NCBI RefSeq assembly: GCF_009494395.1
Contig: NZ_VZCB01000042.1
Coordinates: 1 to 46,041, forward strand
Source of the DNA: Segatella copri
GTDB taxonomy: Bacteria > Bacteroidota > Bacteroidia > Bacteroidales > Bacteroidaceae
DNA: 46,041 bases
Direction: 5' to 3'
Shown piece after piece: positions 33,920 to 43,243 of the stretch. The position numbers and the translations under genes are program-made. Numbering within the stretch: the stretch's first letter is position 1; every line of letters starts with the position of its first letter. The notes beneath the pieces are model-generated. The model had not been told where the DNA came from. It was given only the letters and a program-made list of their open reading frames with translations, and did not search any database.

Positions 33920-35080
33920 ATGAAAAGAATCAAAATGCCACTATTGGCAAGAATCATCATTGCCATCCTGTTGGGTGTAATCTTCGGCAATTTCTTCAAT
34001 GAAGCAGCCGTCAGAGCGTTTCTCACCTTCAACGGCATCTTCAGCCAGTTTTTGGGCTTTATGATACCGCTCATCATCATCGGTCTCGTAACACCAGCCA
34101 TTGCCGACATCGGTCATGGAGCCGGAAAACTCCTCCTTGCAACCGTGGGCATCGCCTTTGCCGACACCATCCTGGCGGGTCTGCTTGCCTATGGTACAGG
34201 TTCGGCTCTCTTTCCACACATGATTGCCAACTCGGCCCATGTGGCAGTAGACAAAGTGGAAGAACTCAAACCCTTCTTCGAAATCAAGATACCTGCCATG
34301 GTAGATGTGATGAGTGCCCTCGTGTTCTCGTTCATCGCCGGACTGGGCATTGCCCATAAAGGCAGCCGCACCATGCAAAAGATATTCCAGGAATTCAAGG
34401 AAATCGTTTCCGGTGTCATCGCCAAAGTCATCATCCCCCTCCTGCCCCTTTATATCTTCGGCATTTTCCTGGGCATGACTTTCTCGGGCGAAGCATACCA
34501 TATCCTGCTGGTCTTTGCACAGATTATCCTCGTGATTCTCGTGCTCCATATCGTGATATTACTTTACGAATATCTGTTGGCAGGCGGCTTGTCCCACAAG
34601 AATCCTTTCAAGCTGCTGCTCAATATGTTACCAGCCTACTTTACGGCTCTCGGCACCTCTTCATCGGCAGCCACTATCCCGGTAACATTGAAGCAGACCT
34701 TGAAAAACGGTGTCACCGATGGCATTGCCGGATTCACCATTCCGCTCTGTGCCACCATCCACCTCTCGGGTTCAATGATGAAGATTACCTGCTGTGCGCT
34801 AACCATCTGTCTCATCAATGGTATGCCGTGCAATCTCCCTCTCTTTCTCAACTTCATCTTCGTGCTCGCCATCTGCATGGTGGCTGCTCCGGGAGTTCCG
34901 GGAGGAGCCGTGATGGCAGCGCTCGGTCCGCTAGCCTCAGTTTTAGGTTTCAATGCTGATATGCAGGCGCTCATGATAGCCCTCTATATTGCGATGGACA
35001 GTTTCGGAACCGCCTGCAATGTAACGGGCGATGGTGCCATTGCCGTAGTTGTGGATAAGATATTCAGAAAGGATAAATAA
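33920..35080 (+). CDS. Dicarboxylate/amino-acid:cation symporter (DAACS)
   Basis: About 386 residues from MKRIKMPLLARI. A multi-helix inner-membrane carrier of the glutamate/dicarboxylate:Na+ or H+ family. The hairpin-loop motif shows as ALGTSSSAATIPVTLKQ (the serine-rich reentrant loop), followed by AGFTIPLCATIHLSGS, APGVPGGAVMAAL and DSFGTACNVTGDGAIAVVVDK, whose Asp and Asn bind substrate and sodium. It has its own promoter after the nagB terminator and ends at a bidirectional terminator, so it is a single-gene unit. The substrate (glutamate, aspartate, C4-dicarboxylate, serine) is open. Confidence 0.9.
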   Translation: MKRIKMPLLARIIIAILLGVIFGNFFNEAAVRAFLTFNGIFSQFLGFMIPLIIIGLVTPAIADIGHGAGKLLLATVGIAFADTILAGLLAYGTGSALFPHMIANSAHVAVDKVEELKPFFEIKIPAMVDVMSALVFSFIAGLGIAHKGSRTMQKIFQEFKEIVSGVIAKVIIPLLPLYIFGIFLGMTFSGEAYHILLVFAQIILVILVLHIVILLYEYLLAGGLSHKNPFKLLLNMLPAYFTALGTSSSAATIPVTLKQTLKNGVTDGIAGFTIPLCATIHLSGSMMKITCCALTICLINGMPCNLPLFLNFIFVLAICMVAAPGVPGGAVMAALGPLASVLGFNADMQALMIALYIAMDSFGTACNVTGDGAIAVVVDKIFRKDK

Positions 35081-35085
35081 AAAAT

Positions 35086-35122
35086 AAAAAGGTGTGTCAT
35101 GGAATCATGACACACCTTTTTT
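35086..35122. terminator. Bidirectional terminator
   Basis: AAAAAGGTGTGTCATG (35086-35101) pairs perfectly with CATGACACACCTTTTT (35106-35121) over a GAAT tetraloop. T or A runs flank both sides. It serves the symporter gene (plus) and the DUF418 gene (minus), and belongs to the same TGTGTCATG hairpin group as 16710 and 17313. Confidence 0.92.
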
Positions 35123-35141
35123 ATTTTATCATCTTGAAAAC

Positions 35142-36281
35142 TTAGAATTTAATCCAGGTCAGCTTCTTCCATATTCCCTCGAAAGGACCGTGGGAGTGAT
35201 ACTTGAGCCAGAGGTTAGAGAAGAGACATTGTACTACCACCATGGCGATGCCCACAAAGAAAGCGTAGGTGATGCCGAGCTTTGTCTGGAGATTGAAACC
35301 ATAATAGGCAAACAGTCCGCAACCGATGATAGACTGGAGGAAATAGTTGGTCAGACTCATCTTACCAAACTGGCGCAGGAACGACAATCCCTTTCTGAAC
35401 CATTCCTTACCATACCACAACAGTACGAAGCCTGAAACTACGAACGAGAGGATGAAGAAGTTGTAGATAGGATAAAGCCAATTGTTCCATGTTTCCATGT
35501 GGCGTACATCTACGATGCCTCCCACAATCAATACCAGCATGGAAACCGCCAGCACCTTCTTCCACAAAGCCAGGTTGTTGTTCTCATTGTAGAACCAACG
35601 CTTTCTGCCCACCAGCATTCCGAGTATGAAGAGGCAGATGGTCTGCGTATGTCTTCCCTTCATCATGCACCAGTAATAGGTAGCCACCTGTCCATATCGC
35701 AGGTTTCCATAGGCATTTTCCAGGAAACTGCCGTGCTGATGTCCATTATACATATTTCCATACACCTCTCTCAACGCCGATGTATCCACCTGCCATCCCG
35801 AAATGAGGGAGTAGATTTCTATCGGTTGGATAAAGAGGAAAGCAACCACCCACCAGAGCCATTTGGTAGGAAGATAACTCAATGGGATGAGAACCAGTCC
35901 ATAGATGGCATAGGAGAAAAGGATGTCGCCATCGAAGAAGGCGGTGTTCACGATACCGAGCATTGCCAGAAGGAACATTCGCCAGGCAAATCTTCCGGAA
36001 AAGCAATTTCCCCGCTGCTGCTGATTATCATTCATGATAAAGAAGCTTAATCCGAAGAGCAGGGCAAAGATGCCATACATCTTTCCCGACAGCAGCAAAG
36101 CCAGCACATCTGCCATCCAATCATCACAACCCAGCGTATAAGCATGCTCTATGCTTCCATCGTACATATTGAAATGCTCCACGGAATGATAGAGAATAAT
36201 ACCTGCCACAGCCAATCCTCGCAAGGCATCAGCTACGTCAATACGACTGTTTTTCAGTCCCAATGTCTTGTAAACATTCAT
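35142..36281 (-). CDS. DUF418 family membrane protein
   Basis: A 379-residue protein with about ten membrane segments. The opening RIDVADALRGLAVAGIILYHS is the N-terminal hallmark of the DUF418/heparan-acetyltransferase-like membrane family, and the C-terminal half (YGKEWFRKGLSFLRQFGKMSLTNYFLQSIIGC) is the DUF418 domain. No enzymatic role is proven; some relatives are thought to be acyltransferases. It follows the HAD phosphatase by 24 bp on the same strand and is probably cotranscribed with it. Confidence 0.85.
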   Translation of the reverse strand: MNVYKTLGLKNSRIDVADALRGLAVAGIILYHSVEHFNMYDGSIEHAYTLGCDDWMADVLALLLSGKMYGIFALLFGLSFFIMNDNQQQRGNCFSGRFAWRMFLLAMLGIVNTAFFDGDILFSYAIYGLVLIPLSYLPTKWLWWVVAFLFIQPIEIYSLISGWQVDTSALREVYGNMYNGHQHGSFLENAYGNLRYGQVATYYWCMMKGRHTQTICLFILGMLVGRKRWFYNENNNLALWKKVLAVSMLVLIVGGIVDVRHMETWNNWLYPIYNFFILSFVVSGFVLLWYGKEWFRKGLSFLRQFGKMSLTNYFLQSIIGCGLFAYYGFNLQTKLGITYAFFVGIAMVVVQCLFSNLWLKYHSHGPFEGIWKKLTWIKF

Positions 36282-36305
36282 TTTGATATTGTATGTTAGT
36301 TATTA

Positions 36306-36923
36306 TTAGCGTACAAAGGTAAGTGCAAGCCAATCATCGAACTTCACGTTCTGGAAGGTATGGATGCCCAGTGTCTCGGCAGCCTCACAGTTTTCCTTCA
36401 GATCATCGATGAAGAGGGTTTCATCGGGATTGATGTTCGCCTGCCTGATTACCTCCTCATAGATGCGGGCATCAGGTTTTGCCAGATGCATTCGCTGAGA
36501 GAGGAAACAGTGCTCGAAATAATCCTCTACCCCATGGTTCTGATAAGGGAAGAGATGCTCCACGCAATAACCCCAGTGCACATCAATGGTATTGCTCAAG
36601 AGGAAGAGGCGGTAGCCAGCTTTCTTCAACTGCAGGAGTCGCTCCTTTTTGTAATCAGGAATCTCCACCAGCATCTTGTTGGCAGCATCGATGATGTCTT
36701 CATTCGTCACATCAGTCCCAGTCAACTCGCGGGCTGCATCGCAGAATGCTTCGGTGGTAATCATTCCCACACCCAGTTTACCCATCAGCTTCATCCCTTC
36801 ACTCTGAGGATTTGAATCAACCAACTCCCCCATTCCTATCGCCTTGAAAGCTCCGATGCATCCTTCGGGATTGAGCTTCACCAGGACATTACCTAAATCG
36901 AATATGATATTCTTGTATTGCAT
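36306..36923 (-). CDS. HAD-family phosphatase (YihX-like)
   Basis: A 205-residue haloacid-dehalogenase superfamily hydrolase. Motif I is IIFDLGNVLVKLN, with nucleophile Asp9 and Gly in place of the usual second Asp, as in YihX-type sugar-phosphate phosphatases. Motif II is LFLLSNT, the lysine is in HLAKPDARIYEEV, and motif IV is LFIDDLKENCEAAETLG. The cap is a small helical one between motifs I and II. The substrate is probably a sugar phosphate or nucleotide, but this cannot be settled. It has its own promoter (36977-37007) and precedes the DUF418 gene. Confidence 0.88.
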   Translation of the reverse strand: MQYKNIIFDLGNVLVKLNPEGCIGAFKAIGMGELVDSNPQSEGMKLMGKLGVGMITTEAFCDAARELTGTDVTNEDIIDAANKMLVEIPDYKKERLLQLKKAGYRLFLLSNTIDVHWGYCVEHLFPYQNHGVEDYFEHCFLSQRMHLAKPDARIYEEVIRQANINPDETLFIDDLKENCEAAETLGIHTFQNVKFDDWLALTFVR

Positions 36924-36976
36924 AATCTATACCTTATTTTAAATCGCACTTTTAATCCTCAATCAGATACTTACTG

Positions 36977-37007
36977 CAAAAGTACAGTAAATTCCAGAGA
37001 GAGCAAA
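36977..37007 (-). promoter_or_regulatory. Sigma-ABfr-type promoter for the HAD-DUF418 operon
   Basis: On the minus strand TACTTTTG (36977-36984) is the -7 box and TTTG (37004-37007) the -33 element, with 19 bp between. Confidence 0.7.
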
Positions 37008-37079
37008 TGATTAGGGAAAAGAATGGTGGGAATATAACATTTATTAGTAAAAGAAGGATATGCCTGTAACTACTTTTAC

Positions 37080-37129
37080 CTTCTGATAAGCCGCATTATC
37101 CCTTTGAACTTCCAAAGGGGTGGGTGTGG
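37080..37129 (+). repeat. Inverted repeat 1, left copy (hsdS inversion site)
   Basis: 50 bp that match the reverse complement of 40398-40447 with three mismatches. It encodes SDKPHYPFELPKGWVW, the segment just before the first recognition domain. Identity stops sharply at both ends: upstream is unrelated intergenic DNA, downstream is a different recognition domain. Confidence 0.9.
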
Positions 37130-37744
37130 ACGACGGTTGGAGAAATTTCTAAATCCATTTTGTATGGTGTAAGTGAATCCGCGAAAAGCAAAGGAGAATA
37201 CAAGTTGCTTAGAATAACTGATATTAAAAATAACGCAGTTGATTGGAACACAGTCCCATATACTGATTATGATGAACATAAAGCAAATGCATATATAATC
37301 AGCGATGGAGATATTCTGTTTGCAAGAACAGGTGCAACTGTAGGTAAATCTTATCTTGTAAAAGGACTACAAGATAAAGCAATATATGCTTCTTATTTAA
37401 TACGAGTACAAACATTCAATGAAATTCTTCCAGAGTATGTAAAGTATTTCTTTGAATCTGGTTTCTATTGGGAACAAATACAAAGAGATTCTATAGGTAT
37501 TGGACAGCCTAACGTAAATGGTACTACGCTTTCACAATTAGCTTTATCGATACCTCCTATAAATGAACAACATCGTATTGTAAATGAGTTAGGTTCTTGG
37601 CTGAATATTATTGATATCATAGATAATGGAAAAGCAGAATTGCAAATAGCTATTAAGCGGGTCAAGAGTAAAATCCTCGACCTCGCCATTCACGGCAAAC
37701 TCGTACCGCAAGACCCGAATGACGAGCCAGCCAGCGAACTGCTC

Positions 37745-37816
37745 AAACGCATCAATCCAAAGGCTGAAATCACTTGTGATAACCTCCAATATGGCAAGCT
37801 GCCGAAGGGGTGGTGT
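37745..37816 (+). repeat. Inverted repeat 2, left copy (hsdS inversion site)
   Basis: 72 bp matching the reverse complement of 39707-39778 with two mismatches. It encodes RINPKAEITCD.LQYGKLPKGWC, just before the second recognition domain. The conserved codons upstream of it (LAIHGKLVPQDPN) are the same in protein but differ at many synonymous sites in DNA, so the identity is confined to this island. Confidence 0.9.
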
Positions 37817-38342
37817 GAAACGACATTAGGAAATACAATTGTGATTAAATCAGGTGATGCTATTAAAGTTCGAGACAACAGAATAGGTAAATACCCAATT
37901 TATGGAGGAAACGGCATCACAGGGTATAATGAATCTTACAATGTAGATGGAATAAATATCATAATCGGACGTGTGGGGTTTTATTGTGGTTCTGTTCATT
38001 ATGTAAATAATAAAATATGGGTAACAGATAATGCTTTTGTTACTAAAATAATGGGAAACGTATATACACCAAAATTCCTCTATTATCTTTTGCAGCAATA
38101 TGATTTGAAGCAATATTCAAATTCAACAGCACAACCTGTAATTTCTGGCAAAACAGTCTATCCTATTAATGTTATGCTGCCACCGCTTTCCGAGCAATAC
38201 CGCATCGTTGCAAGGATTGAAGAACTATTCGCTCAACTTGACAAGATAGAATCCTCATTGCAAGCATAAAGGCTTACAATGGGGATTCCCCATTCTTGAC
38301 ACGCATCTTATATTGTTACCATTCATTTTAATACAAAACAAT

Positions 38343-39146
38343 ATGGTAACACAATTTGAAAAGTATTTGGTCAAGTCAAACTTGGCAAAGAACACGGTAA
38401 CATCGTACCTGTGGACTATCAACTATTTTCTTGAGCACTACAAGGAGGTGAACAAGAAGAATCTGTTGGCTTATAAGGGTTATCTCATGGAGAACTTCAA
38501 ACCACAGACGGTAAACTTGCGTTTGCAAGCAATGAATAAGTATTTGGAGTTTAGCAAACAAGAGAAGCTAAAGATGAAGTTTGTAAAGGCGCAACAAAAG
38601 AACTTCTTGGAGAACGTAATCAGCGATGCCGATTACAAGTTCCTGAAAGCCAAGCTAAAGGCAGACGGTTATGATGAATGGTATTTCATCGTTTGGTTTA
38701 TGGCTGCCACTGGTGCACGTGTCAGCGAGCTGCTTCAAATCAAAGCTGAGCATGTAGCGGTTGGCTATCTTGACTTGTACAGCAAAGGAGGCAAGATGCG
38801 CCGCCTTTACATTCCGAAGAAGCTATGCACTGAAGCCCAAAGATGGCTAACAGGACAAAACATCACCTCTGGTTATCTGTTCACCAATCGTTTAGGCAAC
38901 CGCCTTTCCACTCGTGGCATAGCTATCCAACTGAAGTACTTTGCCGAAAAGTACGGTCTTAACCGTAATGTGGTTTATCCACACTCCTTCCGTCACCGTT
39001 TCGCCAAGAACTTCCTTGACCGTTTCAACGACATCGCCCTCCTTGCCGACCTCATGGGGCATGAGAGTATCGAAACAACACGCATTTATCTGCGACGCAC
39101 AGCAAGCGAACAGCAGAAGATTGTGGACAAGGTTGTTACTTGGTAA
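38343..39146 (+). CDS. Tyrosine recombinase (hsdS invertase candidate)
   Basis: About 267 residues from the ATG at 38343 (MVTQFEKYLVKSNLAKN); the longer frame from TTG at 38313 lacks support. Residues about 1-80 form the SAM-like N-terminal DNA-binding domain. The catalytic domain shows TGARVSELL (Arg about 124), HSFRHRFAKNFL (His-x-x-Arg about 212-215), GHESIETTRIYLR (His about 240 and nucleophile Tyr about 249). It lies between the two inverted hsdS genes, and both possible inversions would carry it along. Comparable recombinases next to hsdS genes catalyse phase-variable inversion in other type I systems. A hairpin terminator follows. Confidence 0.93.
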   Translation: MVTQFEKYLVKSNLAKNTVTSYLWTINYFLEHYKEVNKKNLLAYKGYLMENFKPQTVNLRLQAMNKYLEFSKQEKLKMKFVKAQQKNFLENVISDADYKFLKAKLKADGYDEWYFIVWFMAATGARVSELLQIKAEHVAVGYLDLYSKGGKMRRLYIPKKLCTEAQRWLTGQNITSGYLFTNRLGNRLSTRGIAIQLKYFAEKYGLNRNVVYPHSFRHRFAKNFLDRFNDIALLADLMGHESIETTRIYLRRTASEQQKIVDKVVTW

Positions 39147-39159
39147 TCGTATCTATATC

Positions 39160-39198
39160 ATTTAGCCACCGCAAGAATATAGCTTGCGATGGCTAAAT
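39160..39198. terminator. Hairpin between recombinase and hsdS 3' ends
   Basis: ATTTAGCCACCGCAAG (39160-39175) pairs with CTTGCGATGGCTAAAT (39183-39198), 15 of 16 positions, over a 7-nt loop. It lies between the convergent 3' ends of the recombinase and the expressed hsdS. T runs on either side are short, so termination strength is uncertain. Confidence 0.65.
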
Positions 39199-39205
39199 AT
39201 GGTAG

Positions 39206-40618
39206 TTATAATGAGGCTTCTATCTTGTCAAATTGGGTGAATAAATCTTCAATCTTAGCAACTATACGCTGTTGCTCTGCAAGTGGTGGCAGTAATATTC
39301 TTATTGCCAAAATTGCTTTTGCACTAATATTGGGTTGTGCACCTCCGTATACCATTTTTAATATGTTGTCAACTTGAGAATACATAAGATAGTGCATGTA
39401 TGGAGTATACAAAGCTTTACTAGCTTTTATTTTTCCCACTCGTTGGTTTAAATATGAAATTTCACCATATGTATAAACTCCCATTTTGCCTGTTGTTGCA
39501 CCAGACATTGCCACTAAAAAATCACCTTTTTCTATAATGTATTGTTCGTCAATTTCATCTTGAATATAAACACATGAATTTAAATCGATTTTCCCTTCAT
39601 TTGTTATATTAGAAATTCTAACTAAAGGTATTCCATTATTCTTATAAGCATCGCTGCTAAAAGCAAAACCATTAGTAAAGGAACATACGTTTCTTAATGT
39701 ACAACTACACCACCCCTTCGGCAGCTTGCCATATTGGAGGGTATCACAAGTGATTTCTGCCTTTGGATTGATGCGTTTCAGCAGCTCTATCGCTGGCTCT
39801 TCATTCGGGTCTTGTGGTACAAGTTTGCCATGAATAGCAAGGTCAAGAACCTTTGATTTGATTTGCTTGATGGATTCTTGTAAGTTTTCTTTTCCGTTTT
39901 TTATGACCTTGATTAATGAAAGCCAACGTTTTATTTCTTTTACAATACGCTTTTGTTCTTCAATTGGAGGCAATGGAACTCTAAAAATTGATAGCTTCTG
40001 AGCATTAATATTTGATTGATTAACAGCATCAGTTTTAACATCGTTACACCAATTTCTATGATATTGACTATTCATTACAAAATTAATGTAATCTGCATTT
40101 ACAAAGATTGTTCTCAAACGAATTATATAGCCTGCATAAATCGCAGGTCTTTCTCCTTTGTAAATTGCAGTTTTACCAACCCATTCACTACTATTTGTTC
40201 TATTAAATAATAAATCATTATGTAACAGCTTGAATTTTTCAATATCTTCTTCATTATTACTGTAAACCAAATCTTTCCAATCTAAACCACCCTCACGATT
40301 AATGTTTCCCATCCTTAACACAGGAACTTTTCCCAAACGAGAGGATTTCTCAGATGTACCATACATGAGGTCATATGCAATATCTTCCAACTTGCACCAC
40401 ACCCACCCCTTCGGCAGTTCAAACGGATAATGCGGCTTATCAGAAGTCTTTGCAGACTTCTTTCCCTTCTTAATCTTTCCCTCTTTGATGAGTCTTTCCT
40501 TTTCAGCACGGATACGTTCGAGCAGCACCGATGCTGGCTCATCGTTGGGATCTTGTGGAACGAGCTTGCCGTGAATAGCAAGGTCGAGTATCTTTTGTCT
40601 TAATGCTTTTGTGTCCAT
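39206..40618 (-). CDS. hsdS: Type I restriction-modification specificity subunit (expressed)
   Basis: A 470-residue HsdS. It gives the HsdM/HsdR complex its DNA target through two recognition domains. Order: N-terminal conserved helix region with KILDLAIHGKLVPQDPNDEPAS (about 9-30), inverted repeat 1 (residues ~57-73), recognition domain A1 (~74-235), central conserved segment (~236-303, repeating LDLAIHGKLVPQDPNEEPA) with repeat 2 at its end, domain A2 (~304-440), and a C-terminal helix (PPLAEQQRIVAKIEDLFTQFDK). It starts 20 bp after the DUF1016 gene in the hsd operon and is the copy that owns a start codon. The central and distal conserved helices set the spacing of the two half-sites. Confidence 0.95.
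   Translation of the reverse strand: MDTKALRQKILDLAIHGKLVPQDPNDEPASVLLERIRAEKERLIKEGKIKKGKKSAKTSDKPHYPFELPKGWVWCKLEDIAYDLMYGTSEKSSRLGKVPVLRMGNINREGGLDWKDLVYSNNEEDIEKFKLLHNDLLFNRTNSSEWVGKTAIYKGERPAIYAGYIIRLRTIFVNADYINFVMNSQYHRNWCNDVKTDAVNQSNINAQKLSIFRVPLPPIEEQKRIVKEIKRWLSLIKVIKNGKENLQESIKQIKSKVLDLAIHGKLVPQDPNEEPAIELLKRINPKAEITCDTLQYGKLPKGWCSCTLRNVCSFTNGFAFSSDAYKNNGIPLVRISNITNEGKIDLNSCVYIQDEIDEQYIIEKGDFLVAMSGATTGKMGVYTYGEISYLNQRVGKIKASKALYTPYMHYLMYSQVDNILKMVYGGAQPNISAKAILAIRILLPPLAEQQRIVAKIEDLFTQFDKIEASL
39707..39778 (-). repeat. Inverted repeat 2, right copy (hsdS inversion site)
   Basis: Pairs with 37745-37816 (two mismatches in 72 bp). Recombination between the two copies would invert about 2.03 kb and exchange only the second recognition domain. 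Confidence 0.9.
40398..40447 (-). repeat. Inverted repeat 1, right copy (hsdS inversion site)
   Basis: Pairs with 37080-37129 (three mismatches in 50 bp). Recombination would invert about 3.37 kb and exchange both recognition domains. Confidence 0.9.
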
Positions 40619-40638
40619 TATTAATTCGTCTATTAATT

Positions 40639-41799
40639 TTAAGATTTATCTTCTTTTGAGAAGAACTGACAGAATTCCCTTAATTGTTGTTGCATTTTTT
40701 CTTGCGGAATTAAGATACGCTTATATTCCGCCACCATCGTAGGACTCATGCTGCGACTCATAGCATATTCAACAACAACCTTGTCCACATCAGGACATAA
40801 AATGATGCCTATAGAAGGGTTCTCGTTGGAACGTTTCACATCACGGTCAAGAGCTTCAAGGTAAAACTCTAATTGACCAAGATCTCGAGGATGGAATTTG
40901 GTTTTCTTCAATTCCACCGCTACAAGTGCCTGGAGACCGCGATGAAAAAACAGCAAGTCTGCCTTATAGGTAGATGCACCAACGGTGAGCGGATACTCTT
41001 GGTCCATAAAGATGAAATCTTTACCTAATTCGAGAATAAATTGCTTCATATGCTCTATTAATCCATTCTTCAATTTGCTTTCATTGTATTTCTTTGGCAA
41101 CCCAAGAAAATCTAAAAACACTGTGTCTTTAAACATAATAGGAGCATCAGGATATTGCTCTAATAATCCCCTCGACATATTACTTTTATTTCCGAGAAGG
41201 TTGGAAAAAGTATCATTGTCAACACAGCGCTGCATCTCTCTTTTTCCTAGTTTTTCTTTATGTGCATAAAGAATATAGAATAACCGCTGTTCATAACGCT
41301 TACAACGACATAGTATTTCTATATGGTTAGTGAACGTTGTCAACTCCAAAATTTTAGGCATTTGTGCAGCCAGTGGCTGCACAAATGCAGCAGCACCATT
41401 TTTTGATTGTATTGCCTTACTTTTCGATACTAATTGTTTTACTTCAATTTGTGCAGCCATTGGCTGCACAAATTCAGCATCAAGATACTTATTTACTATC
41501 GTAGTGAAAGTTTCCGTAGAATATTCATCATAGAACATCACCATATTATATATGTTTCTTCTACTATATCCTTTTATCTCAGGATGTTGAGAACGGATAT
41601 ATTCAGATAGTTGGGAAATAACCTTGCTTCCCCATTCCTCACTTTTTAACTTCTTGGAAACATAGGCACCTACATGCCACGCAGTGAGCAGCATCTCCTT
41701 ATTGACAGCCATAGACGCTTTACTTCGATGCTGAACTATCAGATTTACGACTTCAGTAAACTGCTGTTCGATGTTAGTGTTTATCAAACTTTTGTCCAT
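40639..41799 (-). CDS. DUF1016 (YhcG-type) PD-(D/E)XK nuclease-domain protein
   Basis: A 386-residue protein with an N-terminal DUF1016 helical domain (VNLIVQHRSKASMAVNKEMLLTAWHVGAYVSKKL...GYSRRNIYNMVMFYDEY) and a C-terminal nuclease domain with LPLKY-type (FLGLPKKYNESKL), DFIFMDQEYPLTVG, YKADLLFFHRGLQALVAVELKK (acidic residues and the E-x-K of the PD-(D/E)XK core, about residues 285-305) and NENPSIGIILCPD. Between the two (about 110-150) lies a repeated FVQPMAAQ / FVQPLAAQ segment encoded by two large DNA palindromes. The start is one base after the hsdM stop and is preceded by GGAGG inside the end of hsdM, so translation is coupled. Its role in restriction is not known; a link to the hsd system follows from operon position. 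Confidence 0.92.
   Translation of the reverse strand: MDKSLINTNIEQQFTEVVNLIVQHRSKASMAVNKEMLLTAWHVGAYVSKKLKSEEWGSKVISQLSEYIRSQHPEIKGYSRRNIYNMVMFYDEYSTETFTTIVNKYLDAEFVQPMAAQIEVKQLVSKSKAIQSKNGAAAFVQPLAAQMPKILELTTFTNHIEILCRCKRYEQRLFYILYAHKEKLGKREMQRCVDNDTFSNLLGNKSNMSRGLLEQYPDAPIMFKDTVFLDFLGLPKKYNESKLKNGLIEHMKQFILELGKDFIFMDQEYPLTVGASTYKADLLFFHRGLQALVAVELKKTKFHPRDLGQLEFYLEALDRDVKRSNENPSIGIILCPDVDKVVVEYAMSRSMSPTMVAEYKRILIPQEKMQQQLREFCQFFSKEDKS
41358..41388. repeat. 31-bp perfect palindrome inside the DUF1016 gene
   Basis: Arms GCATTTGTGCAGCCA and TGGCTGCACAAATGC around a single central G. On the coding strand it encodes FVQPLAAQM. Confidence 0.9.
41446..41474. repeat. 29-bp palindrome inside the DUF1016 gene, related copy
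   Basis: Arms AATTTGTGCAGCCA and TGGCTGCACAAATT around a single central T. On the coding strand it encodes FVQPMAAQI. It shares the 12-bp arm TTTGTGCAGCCA with the copy at 41358; the copies are 87 bp apart, which is a whole number of codons. Confidence 0.9.
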
Positions 41800-41800
41800 T

Positions 41801-43243
<1,443 letters not shown>

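Larger units (their letters stand above)
37080..38269 (+). pseudogene. hsdS: Silent hsdS cassette (two recognition domains, no start)
   Basis: An open frame with two type I specificity domains but no N-terminus. It enters at SDKPHYPFELPKGW without the first ~57 residues present in the expressed hsdS, and has no plausible ATG, ribosome-binding site or promoter. A GTG at 37124 is in frame but inside the repeat. Recognition domain B1 spans about 37130-37640, the central conserved segment (KSKILDLAIHGKLVPQDPN...) 37660-37816, domain B2 about 37817-38170, and the C-terminal conserved helix (PLSEQYRIVARIEELFAQLDK) ends at 38269. It is inverted relative to the expressed hsdS and should act as a donor: inversion at repeat 1 or 2 would place B1/B2 or B2 alone behind the expressed N-terminus. 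I call it a pseudogene only in the sense of a non-expressed reservoir. Confidence 0.88.
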
